Positions 9,671 to 17,989 of a stretch of 64,000 nt of DNA are shown one piece after another; position 1 is the first letter of the stretch, and each line of letters begins with the position of its first letter. The notes under the pieces are model-generated. The model searched no databases. It was not told the DNA's origin and worked only from the letters and a program-made list of their open reading frames with translations. Source of the stretch: an uncultured Bacilli bacterium. Its GTDB lineage: Bacteria; Bacillota_I; Bacilli_A; ML615J-28; CAG-313. The translations under genes and the position numbers were made by a program. The DNA is taken from the NCBI GenBank assembly GCA_934140285.1, contig CAKPBI010000002.1, forward strand, positions 1-64,000. The letters run 5' to 3'.

Positions 9671-11005
9671 ATGAAAAGAATAATCTACTTATTATGTTTA
9701 ATACTAAGTTTTATTGTTATTATTGGTTGCACACCAACTAATCCTAATCCAAGTGATAATCCAAAAGAACCAACTAAGGATCCAGATGAAGAAGAAGTTG
9801 TTGATCTTTATGAAGATATTGATGAATATGAAATCAAAACTTATTCATCAGAAGAAATCAAAGAATCATATACTACAATGATTGATTATGCAGAAAAACA
9901 ATATAACGTAAGTGTAGAACATAATAATCTTAACAAAAAAAATAGAAAAAATATGATGAGATTAAATCCAGATGAAATACTTGATTATTTCTATTGTTTA
10001 AAAGATAAAATAAATACTGAATTTGCTAATTTCTGTAATGAATATGCTCCAATTGGTATTGACACATTCGTAAGAATTAGACTTAATGATGCTATACAAG
10101 AATTAGAACTTTCAGTAAAAAAAGGTAACTCATATTATTTTTTCTCAAATTTCTATATGGATGATACTGGTCATAAGTATATGGAAGCGAAAGAAGATCG
10201 TCATTTAACAATCGAATTAAATCATTTTGAATATCAAGTTGAAAATGAAAAAATTACATATCCGATTGCTGTTAATCACTATTTTGCAATGTGGAATGAT
10301 GAAACCCAAAGCATGGGAGTTGGTACTGACCATAATGAAATTAATTCAGTTGATGATCTTGAAAATCTTGATATAAATCAAGCTCATTCAAGTCTTAAAT
10401 ATCCATTTTATAAAAGTATTGACTCCGGTATTATTACTACTTTAATGAATTCATCAAAAGCTACATATCTTGGAGAAAGACAATTTAGAAAAGCAATAGA
10501 CAAAACAATATATAATTATAACGTTGTTGGTGACTTTTATTTAGATGGCTTAAATTATTCAATGAATCGAATCAATGGTTCATTAACGGATAATATTATT
10601 CAACTAGAAAGTACTGAATTACATTATTTCACAAAAACTCCAAGTTTATTCTTTATGAAAAATGGTGGAATAGAAGCATTTATCACTATTACAGATTATG
10701 AATACAAACTTAATGATGATGGCACGTATCTATTAACAAGAAACATTAAACAATATAGTTGTTTAGCAATGGAAGATGGAAGTCCCGTTAAAACAGAAGA
10801 TGGTTGCTACTTTAAGTTAAAGAAAGAAATTGATTTAACTAAATGTAAAGAACTAGAACCATGGAGTACATCTGATATAGTATTTAATATACCTGATGAT
10901 CTAATAGAAAAAAAAGGTACAACGATTGAAATTGACTTTATGTTTGGTATAAAAAAATCAAATGGTAATTTTGTTGAAATAGTAGATGTATTTTATAATG
11001 AATAA
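9671..11005 (+). CDS. Lipoprotein of unknown function
   Basis: 444 residues. A classic lipoprotein signal (hydrophobic stretch then lipobox VIIGC, Cys about 20) is followed by a Pro/Asn/Asp-rich linker rich in acidic residues, typical of surface lipoproteins extending through the wall. The remaining protein has no motif I recognise; it contains mixed charged and aromatic segments suggesting a folded extracellular domain. AAGGAG lies 7 bases before the ATG. Probably modified by the Lgt encoded at 31358-32200. A terminator follows. Confidence 0.7.
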   Translation: MKRIIYLLCLILSFIVIIGCTPTNPNPSDNPKEPTKDPDEEEVVDLYEDIDEYEIKTYSSEEIKESYTTMIDYAEKQYNVSVEHNNLNKKNRKNMMRLNPDEILDYFYCLKDKINTEFANFCNEYAPIGIDTFVRIRLNDAIQELELSVKKGNSYYFFSNFYMDDTGHKYMEAKEDRHLTIELNHFEYQVENEKITYPIAVNHYFAMWNDETQSMGVGTDHNEINSVDDLENLDINQAHSSLKYPFYKSIDSGIITTLMNSSKATYLGERQFRKAIDKTIYNYNVVGDFYLDGLNYSMNRINGSLTDNIIQLESTELHYFTKTPSLFFMKNGGIEAFITITDYEYKLNDDGTYLLTRNIKQYSCLAMEDGSPVKTEDGCYFKLKKEIDLTKCKELEPWSTSDIVFNIPDDLIEKKGTTIEIDFMFGIKKSNGNFVEIVDVFYNE

Positions 11006-11015
11006 AACATAGAAG

Positions 11016-11052
11016 AGTGGCAGAAATAGAATAATATCTATTGCCACTTTTT
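11016..11052 (+). terminator. Rho-independent terminator
   Basis: AGTGGC / GCCACT stem extended by AATAGA / TCTATT with a 3-base bulge, then five T. Confidence 0.8.
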
Positions 11053-11097
11053 ATTTATAGTTATTGATGTATGATATATATGTACTGTCTTCTTAGT

Positions 11098-11126
11098 TTG
11101 ACAAAAGCAATAATAAAGTGTATAAT
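11098..11126 (+). promoter_or_regulatory. SigA promoter for tgt
   Basis: Consensus TTGACA, 17-base spacer, TATAAT, 26 bases before the tgt start codon. Confidence 0.85.
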
Positions 11127-11152
11127 AATATACAGAAAGAAGAGGTTATATT

Positions 11153-12286
11153 ATGGTAATTAAATATCAACTAATTAAAAAAGATCCTCGCTCAATGGCG
11201 CGTCTTGGTACAATAACAACCCCTCATTCTACTTTTGAAACTCCTTGCTTTATGCCTGTTGGTACACAAGCAACTGTAAAAGCATTATCAAAAGAAGAGT
11301 TAGAAGCAATGGAAGTAGGAATCATTTTATCAAACACATATCATTTATGGTGTCAACCTGGACATAAACTAATCGAAGCAGCAGGCGGACTTCATAAATT
11401 TATGAATTGGGATCGTTCAATCTTAACTGATTCAGGTGGATTTCAAGTATTTTCACTTGCTAAAATACGTGATATAAAAGAAGAAGGAGTCTACTTCAAG
11501 CATCATAAAAGTGGTAAACAAATGTTCTTATCACCAGAACTTGCTATTGAAATTCAAAATAGTTTAGGTAGTGACATTATGATGAGTTTTGATGAGTGTC
11601 CTCCATATCCTTCAACATATGATTATATGATAAAGTCAGTTGAAAGAACTATAAGATGGGCAAAACGTGGATTAGAAGCTCACAAAAATCCAGATACACA
11701 AGGATTATTTGGAATTGTTCAAGGTGGAGAATATGAAGATATTCGTAAATACTGTGCTAGAGAATTAACAAGTCTTCCCTTTGATGGTTTCTCTATTGGT
11801 GGACTTAGCGTAGGTGAACCCAAGTCAACACAAAACACAGTATTAAGTTATACAACTCCTTTGCTTCCTGAAAATAAACCAAGATACTTGATGGGAGTAG
11901 GAAGCCCTGGTGCTATCTTAGATGGTGTAGAAAGAGGAGTCGATATGTTTGATTGTGTTTTACCAACAAGAATCGCAAGACACTCTTGTGCTATGACATC
12001 TCATGGTAGATTAATACTTAAAAATAAAGAGTTTGAAGCAGACTTTAATCCTATTGATTCTGAGTGTGATTGCTACACATGTAAGAATTATACAAGAGCA
12101 TATATTCGCCATCTAGTTAAAGCGGAAGAAATTTTAGCTGCTAGATTAATATCAATACATAATATTCATTTTTTAGAAAACCTAATGAAGAATATAAGAA
12201 AAGCTATTAAGGAAGATCGTTTCTTAGAATTTAAAGAAGAATTCTATGAAAAGTATGGGCTAAATGATAATGAAAAAGATTTTTAA
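11153..12286 (+). CDS. tgt: tRNA-guanine transglycosylase
   Basis: Exchanges guanine 34 for preQ1 in tRNAs with GUN anticodons, a step of queuosine synthesis. 377 residues, full length. Visible are the DSGGFQVFSL base-binding loop (Asp about 93), GGLSVGEP in the substrate pocket, DCVLPTRIAR with the nucleophile region, and the zinc site CDCYTC plus a downstream His. The Val in GGLSVGE is the bacterial preQ1-type residue; queuine-using eukaryotic enzymes have Gly there. This fits the preQ1 riboswitch and queuosine-precursor transporter at 58839-59704. RBS AGAGG precedes the ATG. Confidence 0.96.
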   Translation: MVIKYQLIKKDPRSMARLGTITTPHSTFETPCFMPVGTQATVKALSKEELEAMEVGIILSNTYHLWCQPGHKLIEAAGGLHKFMNWDRSILTDSGGFQVFSLAKIRDIKEEGVYFKHHKSGKQMFLSPELAIEIQNSLGSDIMMSFDECPPYPSTYDYMIKSVERTIRWAKRGLEAHKNPDTQGLFGIVQGGEYEDIRKYCARELTSLPFDGFSIGGLSVGEPKSTQNTVLSYTTPLLPENKPRYLMGVGSPGAILDGVERGVDMFDCVLPTRIARHSCAMTSHGRLILKNKEFEADFNPIDSECDCYTCKNYTRAYIRHLVKAEEILAARLISIHNIHFLENLMKNIRKAIKEDRFLEFKEEFYEKYGLNDNEKDF

Positions 12287-13190
12287 AATAAAACACATAT
12301 GTTTATTACTAATCTTAACATTTCTCTTTTCTTTATTAACGTCTTGTAAAATTAGAAATAAGTATATTACTTATCCTGATGGATATGATATAAAAGTAGC
12401 AGAAGAATTAGAACCTCATCTATTATCACCTACTACTGAACCAGTGTTACACTTTGATATGAAAAATGTAAATGTATCTACTACAAGCACAAACTACCAA
12501 TTAGTATTAGTTAGTAATGATTTTGAATTAGTAAGTGATGCTTTTGGAAAACATTTAAGTACTTATGCTAAAAACTACATTATACTTGAGGATTCTCCTC
12601 AAACCAATGAAGATAAAGAGGCTAAGTTTGGGTCAACAACAAAAAAACTAGATGATGTTGATGAGTTTGGAAATAAACAAGAGTATAGTAGAGAAATAAG
12701 AATGGTCGCATGGAATGATGATGGAACAAGATATTCATATCAATTTAGAACCTTTGTTAGTAATAAAAAACGCTATTATGCATTTTGTTACGCTACCCCA
12801 CTCACAATAGCATTAGAACAATCGATGATGGTAGTAAAAATTGATGGTAAAAATAAACTTGTAATGACTCCACTGCCATATGATACAAAATATGAAGTAT
12901 CAGGTAGTAATCTAAAAATTGATGCTCTTATTGACAAAGATACTTATTTAGATGAGAAATTTAATACATATCTTTATCCAAACTCGTTGTCTAATTTGAC
13001 TAAAGAAGAAAAGATAATCCAAATAAAAGAATGGTATCAAGATTATTGTAATGGCCATGAATTAGATGAACAGTTTATAATTGAATATTTGGGTGTAAGA
13101 TTTATTGTTGATTTTAACGCAACCAAAGAAGATGGAATGACTGGAGAAAAAATTGAAGCATTCAGTTTAAGATATTTAGAACTTCTATAG
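12264..13190 (+). CDS. Lipoprotein of unknown function
   Basis: 308 residues beginning with a lipoprotein signal: positive start, hydrophobic run, lipobox LLTSC (Cys 28). The mature part has no domain I recognise. The start overlaps the tgt end by 23 bases; ATG 12264 or ATG 12270 are both possible and neither has a good ribosome-binding site, which suggests translational coupling to tgt. Stop codon TAG overlaps the first bases of a strong terminator. Confidence 0.7.
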   Translation: MIMKKIFKIKHICLLLILTFLFSLLTSCKIRNKYITYPDGYDIKVAEELEPHLLSPTTEPVLHFDMKNVNVSTTSTNYQLVLVSNDFELVSDAFGKHLSTYAKNYIILEDSPQTNEDKEAKFGSTTKKLDDVDEFGNKQEYSREIRMVAWNDDGTRYSYQFRTFVSNKKRYYAFCYATPLTIALEQSMMVVKIDGKNKLVMTPLPYDTKYEVSGSNLKIDALIDKDTYLDEKFNTYLYPNSLSNLTKEEKIIQIKEWYQDYCNGHELDEQFIIEYLGVRFIVDFNATKEDGMTGEKIEAFSLRYLELL

Positions 13191-13218
13191 AACTATTGAT
13201 TTCAATAGTTCTTTTTTT
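13189..13218 (+). terminator. Rho-independent terminator
   Basis: 10-bp perfect stem AGAACTATTG / CAATAGTTCT, ATTT loop, then seven T; begins inside the stop codon of the preceding lipoprotein gene. Confidence 0.88.
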
Positions 13219-13287
13219 ATATTTGTAATAAGTTACATATAATTCTATTAATAGTAAATTATACATATAATTAGATGGTGAACAAAA

Positions 13288-14382
13288 ATGAACAAATTAA
13301 GAAAAATTGACATCCCTCTGACAATAGTATTTTCTCTTCTTGTAATAATAGGATTGATAATGGTATATAGTGCAAGTAATGTGGTAGCTTTGTATAAATA
13401 TAATGATGAATTTTATTTTTTTAAAAGAGAGTTAATCTTTGGATTAGTTGGAACTTTTATAATGATTTTAATAATTAATATGAATGTTTCAAAAATATAC
13501 AAAATGACAACAATAATATTCATAATAGGTGTAGCGTTATTAATTTTAGTTTTAATTCCTGGTATTGGAATAATCCGTGGTGGTGCAAGAAGTTGGATTG
13601 GATTTGGAAGCTTTTCTATTCAACCTGCTGAATTTTCTAAAATTGTTTTAGTATTATTATTATCCAAATATCTAAGCCAAACTAAAGAAGAAATTAATTC
13701 ATTTTTCAATTTTTTTGGTTTATTAGGAATTATCTTAATATTCTTTGGATTAATCATGTTACAACCAGATTTTGGTACGGGAATAGTTTTGGTAATTTCT
13801 AGTTTATTATTACTTTTTACAAGCGGTGCCCCATTAAAATACTTTATTTTAATTGGAATATTAGGTATATTAGGAATAGGTGCATTGATAATAAGTGCTC
13901 CATATCGTTTAGAAAGAATATTTGCTTTTCTAAATCCATGGAATGATCCTCTTGGAAGTGGATTTCAAGCCATCCAATCATTATACGCCATCTCTCCATC
14001 GGGTCTTTTTGGTCTTGGTTTTAATAAATCAATGCAAAAGCATTTTTTCTTACCAGAACCTCAAAATGATTTTATCTTTGCGATTATATGTGAAGAATTT
14101 GGCTTAATTGGAGCTTTAATACTAATAGGTTTATTTGCTTTCTTAATTTATCGAATTATATATATAGGGTTAAAACAAACAAATAGATATTATCGCTATG
14201 TATGTCTAGGAGTAGGACTAATATTTTTTACTCAAGTCTTTATTAATATGGGAGTCGTAATAGGCTTATTGCCGGTTACAGGAATTACATTACCGATAAT
14301 TAGCTATGGAGGTTCAAGCTTAGTCTTATCAATGATTATGGTTGGACTAGTACTAAACATTAGTAGATATATGGAGGAATAA
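13288..14382 (+). CDS. ftsW: FtsW/RodA/SpoVE family peptidoglycan glycosyltransferase
   Basis: SEDS-family enzyme that polymerises lipid II into glycan strands, 364 residues with about ten membrane segments. The C-terminal signature PISYGGSSLV and the motif NPWNDPLGSGFQAIQS are visible. Three paralogues (FtsW, RodA, SpoVE) are hard to separate by sequence alone; the position directly upstream of murG and murB favours division FtsW or sporulation SpoVE over RodA. It ends one base before the murG ATG. Confidence 0.88.
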   Translation: MNKLRKIDIPLTIVFSLLVIIGLIMVYSASNVVALYKYNDEFYFFKRELIFGLVGTFIMILIINMNVSKIYKMTTIIFIIGVALLILVLIPGIGIIRGGARSWIGFGSFSIQPAEFSKIVLVLLLSKYLSQTKEEINSFFNFFGLLGIILIFFGLIMLQPDFGTGIVLVISSLLLLFTSGAPLKYFILIGILGILGIGALIISAPYRLERIFAFLNPWNDPLGSGFQAIQSLYAISPSGLFGLGFNKSMQKHFFLPEPQNDFIFAIICEEFGLIGALILIGLFAFLIYRIIYIGLKQTNRYYRYVCLGVGLIFFTQVFINMGVVIGLLPVTGITLPIISYGGSSLVLSMIMVGLVLNISRYMEE

Positions 14383-14383
14383 A

Positions 14384-15433
14384 ATGAATGTAGCTTTTTG
14401 TGCAGGAGGAACACTTGGACATATATATCCCGCATTATCATTAATAGAGATATATAAAACAAAATACCCACAAGATAAACTTTTTTTAATTGTTTCAAAA
14501 AGAGACAAACAGTATATTGAAAACCTAAAACTAGATAAAGTTAACGATATCAAATATATATATGCAATAGGTTTAAACAAAAACATTTTGAAATCATTAT
14601 TTATAAATATTAAAGCGTATAATGAAATAAAAAAATATTTCAAGGATAATAATATAAAACTAGTATTTGGCTTTGGCGGTTTTATTAGTGGTATTAGTAT
14701 TAAAGCAGCTAAGTACTTACATATATATAATGTAATTCATGAACAAAATAGTACGATTGGATTAGCTAATAAATGGTGTTTAAAATATACAAATGCCTTT
14801 TTAACCACATTTGAAATGCGGGAGTATCATAGAAATCAACACAATATAGGAAACCCTAGATATTTTAAGGCTAAAGAATTACTAGATAATCACTATAAGT
14901 CTAAGTATAATCTTTTAATTACTTCCGGAACTAATGGTTCAAAAGTAATAAATGATATCGCGGTAGAATTTTTAAATTCACCATATAGTAAAAATTTTCT
15001 AACAACATTAGTTACTGGAAAAAAGTATTTCCATGAAGTAAAAGCAAAACTTCAAGAAGGCACTCATTATGAGGTGCTTCCGTATACTGATAAAATGATT
15101 CAATTAATGAATAAATCAGGTATTGCGATAACAAGAAGCGGATCAAGCACAATTTGGGAACTTGCGGCATTAAATTGTCTAGGTATATATATACCATCTC
15201 CAAATGTTACTAACAACCATCAACTAAAAAACGCAAGAGAAATGGAAAAAATGCACCTTGGAATAATTATAAGAGAAGAAGATTTAAATTTGAATAATTT
15301 AATAAGTACATTAAAAATAATAATACTTAATTATGACAAATATAAGAGTAAAATGTTAGAGTATGAAAATAACATAAATATAGAATCCATCATAGAGAGA
15401 ATTCATAAAGAAAGTGGTGAAATAAATGGATGA
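14384..15433 (+). CDS. murG: UDP-GlcNAc:lipid I N-acetylglucosamine transferase
   Basis: Adds GlcNAc to lipid I to form lipid II on the inner face of the membrane. 349 residues with the GT28 fold: N-terminal glycine loop AGGTLGHIYPALS (the usual GGTGGH has Leu for the second Gly), GFGGFISG near residue 97, and HEQNSTIGLANKW around 120-132. The acceptor/donor loop in the C-half reads SGSSTIWELAALN. GGAGG precedes the ATG. It overlaps murB by 8 bases, so translation is probably coupled. Confidence 0.92.
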   Translation: MNVAFCAGGTLGHIYPALSLIEIYKTKYPQDKLFLIVSKRDKQYIENLKLDKVNDIKYIYAIGLNKNILKSLFINIKAYNEIKKYFKDNNIKLVFGFGGFISGISIKAAKYLHIYNVIHEQNSTIGLANKWCLKYTNAFLTTFEMREYHRNQHNIGNPRYFKAKELLDNHYKSKYNLLITSGTNGSKVINDIAVEFLNSPYSKNFLTTLVTGKKYFHEVKAKLQEGTHYEVLPYTDKMIQLMNKSGIAITRSGSSTIWELAALNCLGIYIPSPNVTNNHQLKNAREMEKMHLGIIIREEDLNLNNLISTLKIIILNYDKYKSKMLEYENNINIESIIERIHKESGEING

Positions 15434-16352
15434 GTTTAAAACCTTAAAGTCCTATATTACTAAGTATCAGCTAGGGTCAACTCTTGATAATGTTAGTTTT
15501 AAATGCTTAACTTCACTCAAAATTGGTGGAACCTGCAAATTAATGTATATACCCGATGACATTGAATCTTTAGACTTAGTTATAAAATATATGATTGTTT
15601 TAAAAATACCTTACTTTATTATTGGAAGTGGTACTAACCTACTTGTTAATGATCGTGAATTCGATATAGTTGTAGTTTCTCTTAAAAATATTAAACGACA
15701 TTATATATTAAAAGAAGATAAAGACAATATATATATTTATGTAGAGTCAGGAGCAAAATCACCAATTGTTTCTACATATATTGCGAGAAAAGGAATAGGA
15801 GGCGCCGAGTTTCTTTCGGGAATTCCAGGTAGCATGGGTGGGTTAATATATATGAATGCTGGAGCATACAAAAAAAGTATAGAAGATATCATTGATACAG
15901 TTACATACATAGATGATAAAGGAGATATTCAAACTATAAGTAACCAACATAATAATCTTCATTTTTCATATCGTCATTCAATATTTCAAGATTATAATTA
16001 TGTAATACTATCATGTATTATTAAACTCCCCAAAATAAAATACGCAGAAGATCCCCAAATAAAAATTAAAAGATTTTTAGATATAAAAAAAGAAAGTCAA
16101 CCCCTTGACACGTATAATGCGGGGAGTACTTTCAAAAATAATGATAGTCCAGCTTGGATGATTATTGATCAACTAGGATATCGAGGATATAGAATAAATG
16201 ATGCAATGGTCTCAACAAAACATGCCAACTTTTTAATAAATAACGGCAATGCTACATTTTTAGATATGATGATGTTAATTGAAATGATTAAATATGATGC
16301 GAAAACAAAATTAAATATTGAAATGAAATGTGAATGGGAAATTATAGAATAG
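15426..16352 (+). CDS. murB: UDP-N-acetylenolpyruvoylglucosamine reductase
   Basis: FAD enzyme that reduces UDP-GlcNAc-enolpyruvate to UDP-MurNAc. 308 residues. FAD-binding residues are in IGSGTNLLV and GIPGSMGGLIYMNAGAY; the YRHS motif and the AGSTFKN motif with the proton-donor Ser are present, as is the C-terminal STKHANFLIN. This is the type II MurB common in Firmicutes. Last gene of ftsW-murG-murB. Confidence 0.95.
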   Translation: MDEFKTLKSYITKYQLGSTLDNVSFKCLTSLKIGGTCKLMYIPDDIESLDLVIKYMIVLKIPYFIIGSGTNLLVNDREFDIVVVSLKNIKRHYILKEDKDNIYIYVESGAKSPIVSTYIARKGIGGAEFLSGIPGSMGGLIYMNAGAYKKSIEDIIDTVTYIDDKGDIQTISNQHNNLHFSYRHSIFQDYNYVILSCIIKLPKIKYAEDPQIKIKRFLDIKKESQPLDTYNAGSTFKNNDSPAWMIIDQLGYRGYRINDAMVSTKHANFLINNGNATFLDMMMLIEMIKYDAKTKLNIEMKCEWEIIE

Positions 16353-16401
16353 CCCATTCCCTTTTATACTCCTTACATATACTACTTATGGAGGTAATAA
16401 A

Positions 16402-16815
16402 ATGAATAGACATACTAATTATTTTGACTCATCTGTAAGAATGAATAATTTGAATTATATAGATGTTTCAAAATTTAATGATTCTTTTGATGCACTCATA
16501 AAGGGTTGTATAGATAATGATATATATGATCAATATGAAAATTATGTTCCAAAACAACTGATATTTAATGATACACAAGAAGGATTACTACATCGTATTC
16601 AAGCATATTATTTTAGTTTAGCTGATTTAACATTATTTTTAGATGTTCATCCAAATAATAAAAACGCATTAGAATTATATAATCGATATGTTAATGACCT
16701 AAATGAAACTAAAGAAATATATATTAATAATTATGGTCCTTTAACTCTTGATAGCATCAATCAAAATAGTTGGCAATGGGTAAAAACATGGCCATGGGAA
16801 GGGAGTGTAAAATAA
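16402..16815 (+). CDS. cotJB: Spore coat protein CotJB with CotJA-like N-terminus
   Basis: 137 residues. The C-terminal two thirds (about 58-137) is a CotJB domain: a helical stretch with LADLTLFLDVHPNN, the conserved NNYGPL-type segment and a tryptophan-rich end WQWVKTWPWE. The N-terminal part contains DALIKG followed by IYDQYENYVP, which resembles the ALxxGT...LYDPYENYVP signature of CotJA, normally a separate small protein encoded just upstream. No separate cotJA is found here, so this looks like a CotJA-CotJB fusion. GGAGG is 7 bases before the ATG. The stop overlaps the cotJC start (TAATG). Confidence 0.85.
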   Translation: MNRHTNYFDSSVRMNNLNYIDVSKFNDSFDALIKGCIDNDIYDQYENYVPKQLIFNDTQEGLLHRIQAYYFSLADLTLFLDVHPNNKNALELYNRYVNDLNETKEIYINNYGPLTLDSINQNSWQWVKTWPWEGSVK

Positions 16816-17372
16816 TGTGGACATATATGAAAACACTTATGTATCCGGTTAATATAAAAAAGCCAGATTTAAAAATGGCATCATTAATTGCGACTCAGTA
16901 TGGAGGCCCACAAGGAGAACTAGGTGCTGCCATTCGCTATTTAAATCAAAGATTTACGATGCCTGATGAAGAAGGTAAAGCGTTATTGTCTGATATTGGT
17001 ACAGAGGAACTATCTCATGTTGAAATGATACAAGCAATGATGTATCAATTAATGAGAGGAACGACTAAAGAAGATGCTAAAAAAGCTGGATTAGAAGCAT
17101 ACTATGTAGAGCACGGCAATGACATCTTTCCTGCATCACCAGAGGGAGTGCCATTTACAACCGCGTATATTTCATCTGTAGGAGACCCAATAGCTAATTT
17201 AACTGAAGATCTTGCTGCCGAAGAAAAAGCTCGAACTATGTATGAACATTTAATTGATTTAGCAACAGATCCTGATGTAATTGCTCCTCTTTTATTTTTG
17301 AGAGAACGAGAAGTTGTTCACTATGCAAGATTTAAAGAATTGCTTGAAAAATATAAAGCAATGCAAAAATAG
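16815..17372 (+). CDS. cotJC: Spore coat protein CotJC, manganese catalase family
   Basis: 185 residues of the dimanganese ferritin-like catalase fold. Metal ligands are visible in GELGAAIRYLNQRF, EELSHVEM, and EEKARTMYEHL plus REREVVHYARF. In B. subtilis CotJC is a SigE-dependent inner-coat component made with CotJA and CotJB. I place the start at the ATG overlapping the cotJB stop, since GGGAG lies about 10 bases before it and the conserved MW.Y.K.L.YPV start then results; an upstream in-frame ATG lies inside cotJB. Confidence 0.92.
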   Translation: MWTYMKTLMYPVNIKKPDLKMASLIATQYGGPQGELGAAIRYLNQRFTMPDEEGKALLSDIGTEELSHVEMIQAMMYQLMRGTTKEDAKKAGLEAYYVEHGNDIFPASPEGVPFTTAYISSVGDPIANLTEDLAAEEKARTMYEHLIDLATDPDVIAPLLFLREREVVHYARFKELLEKYKAMQK

Positions 17373-17398
17373 ATACGCTACTCTGCGTATCTTATTTT
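17371..17398 (+). terminator. Rho-independent terminator after cotJC
   Basis: 8-bp perfect stem AGATACGC / GCGTATCT, TACTCT loop, followed by TATTTT. It overlaps the cotJC stop codon. Confidence 0.8.
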
Positions 17399-17416
17399 AC
17401 ATTTAATAACAAATAT

Positions 17417-17451
17417 CAAATATTGCAATATTTGTTTAATTATGATATAAT
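17417..17451 (+). promoter_or_regulatory. SigA promoter overlapped by an 18-bp palindrome
   Basis: TTGCAA (17423-17428), 17-base spacer, TATAAT (17446-17451). The -35 lies within the perfect palindrome CAAATATTGCAATATTTG (17417-17434), which looks like an operator. The predicted transcript start is only about 10 bases before the start codon at 17467. Confidence 0.7.
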
Positions 17452-17466
17452 TTAATAGGTGATATA

Positions 17467-17985
17467 ATGAAATTACTAATTGCATCAGATATTCATGGAA
17501 ATTTTGAGAACACCAAAAGACTACTAGAAAAATTTACAACATCAAAGGCAGATTATTTAATAATTCTTGGAGACATATATCATGGATATAGTTATGAAGA
17601 TTCAAGAGAAATGATGAACTTATTTAGTCATATATGTCAAAAACTTTATCTTTTAAGGGGAAATTGTGACAGTGATTATGACAATGAAATGTCTCCAGTA
17701 GGACTTTTAAAAGAATTAAAAATGAAAATTGGAAATAGAATGATTTACTTTAATCATGGTCATACAGGATTTCCAAATGCTCAATTTAATCCAGGTGATA
17801 TATATTGCCATGGACATACTCATATTAGTGAAATAACTAATTACCATGATATAATTGTATGTAATCCAGGTTCAATAAGTCTGCCAAGAGGTGGAACTAA
17901 AGCAAGTTATATGATAATTGATGAAAAACAAATAATTATATATGATTTTTGTGACAATATTATTAAAGTTTATGATTTGAGGTAA
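17467..17985 (+). CDS. YfcE/MJ0936-type metallophosphodiesterase
   Basis: 172-residue calcineurin-like phosphoesterase. Metal-binding motifs in order: SDIHGN (residues 8-13), ILGDIYHG, LRGNCDSD, FNHGH and HGHTHI, ending with NPGSISLPRGG, the family signature. Members hydrolyse phosphodiesters in vitro; the cellular substrate is unknown. The next gene, a surface lipoprotein, begins 4 bases after its stop and is probably co-transcribed, without an obvious functional link. Confidence 0.9.
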   Translation: MKLLIASDIHGNFENTKRLLEKFTTSKADYLIILGDIYHGYSYEDSREMMNLFSHICQKLYLLRGNCDSDYDNEMSPVGLLKELKMKIGNRMIYFNHGHTGFPNAQFNPGDIYCHGHTHISEITNYHDIIVCNPGSISLPRGGTKASYMIIDEKQIIIYDFCDNIIKVYDLR

Positions 17986-17989
17986 TAAA

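Noticed and set aside
16376..16383. CATATACT as SigE -10 for cotJB
   Set aside because: No ATA-type -35 lies at a suitable distance, and the predicted start would fall on the ribosome-binding site.
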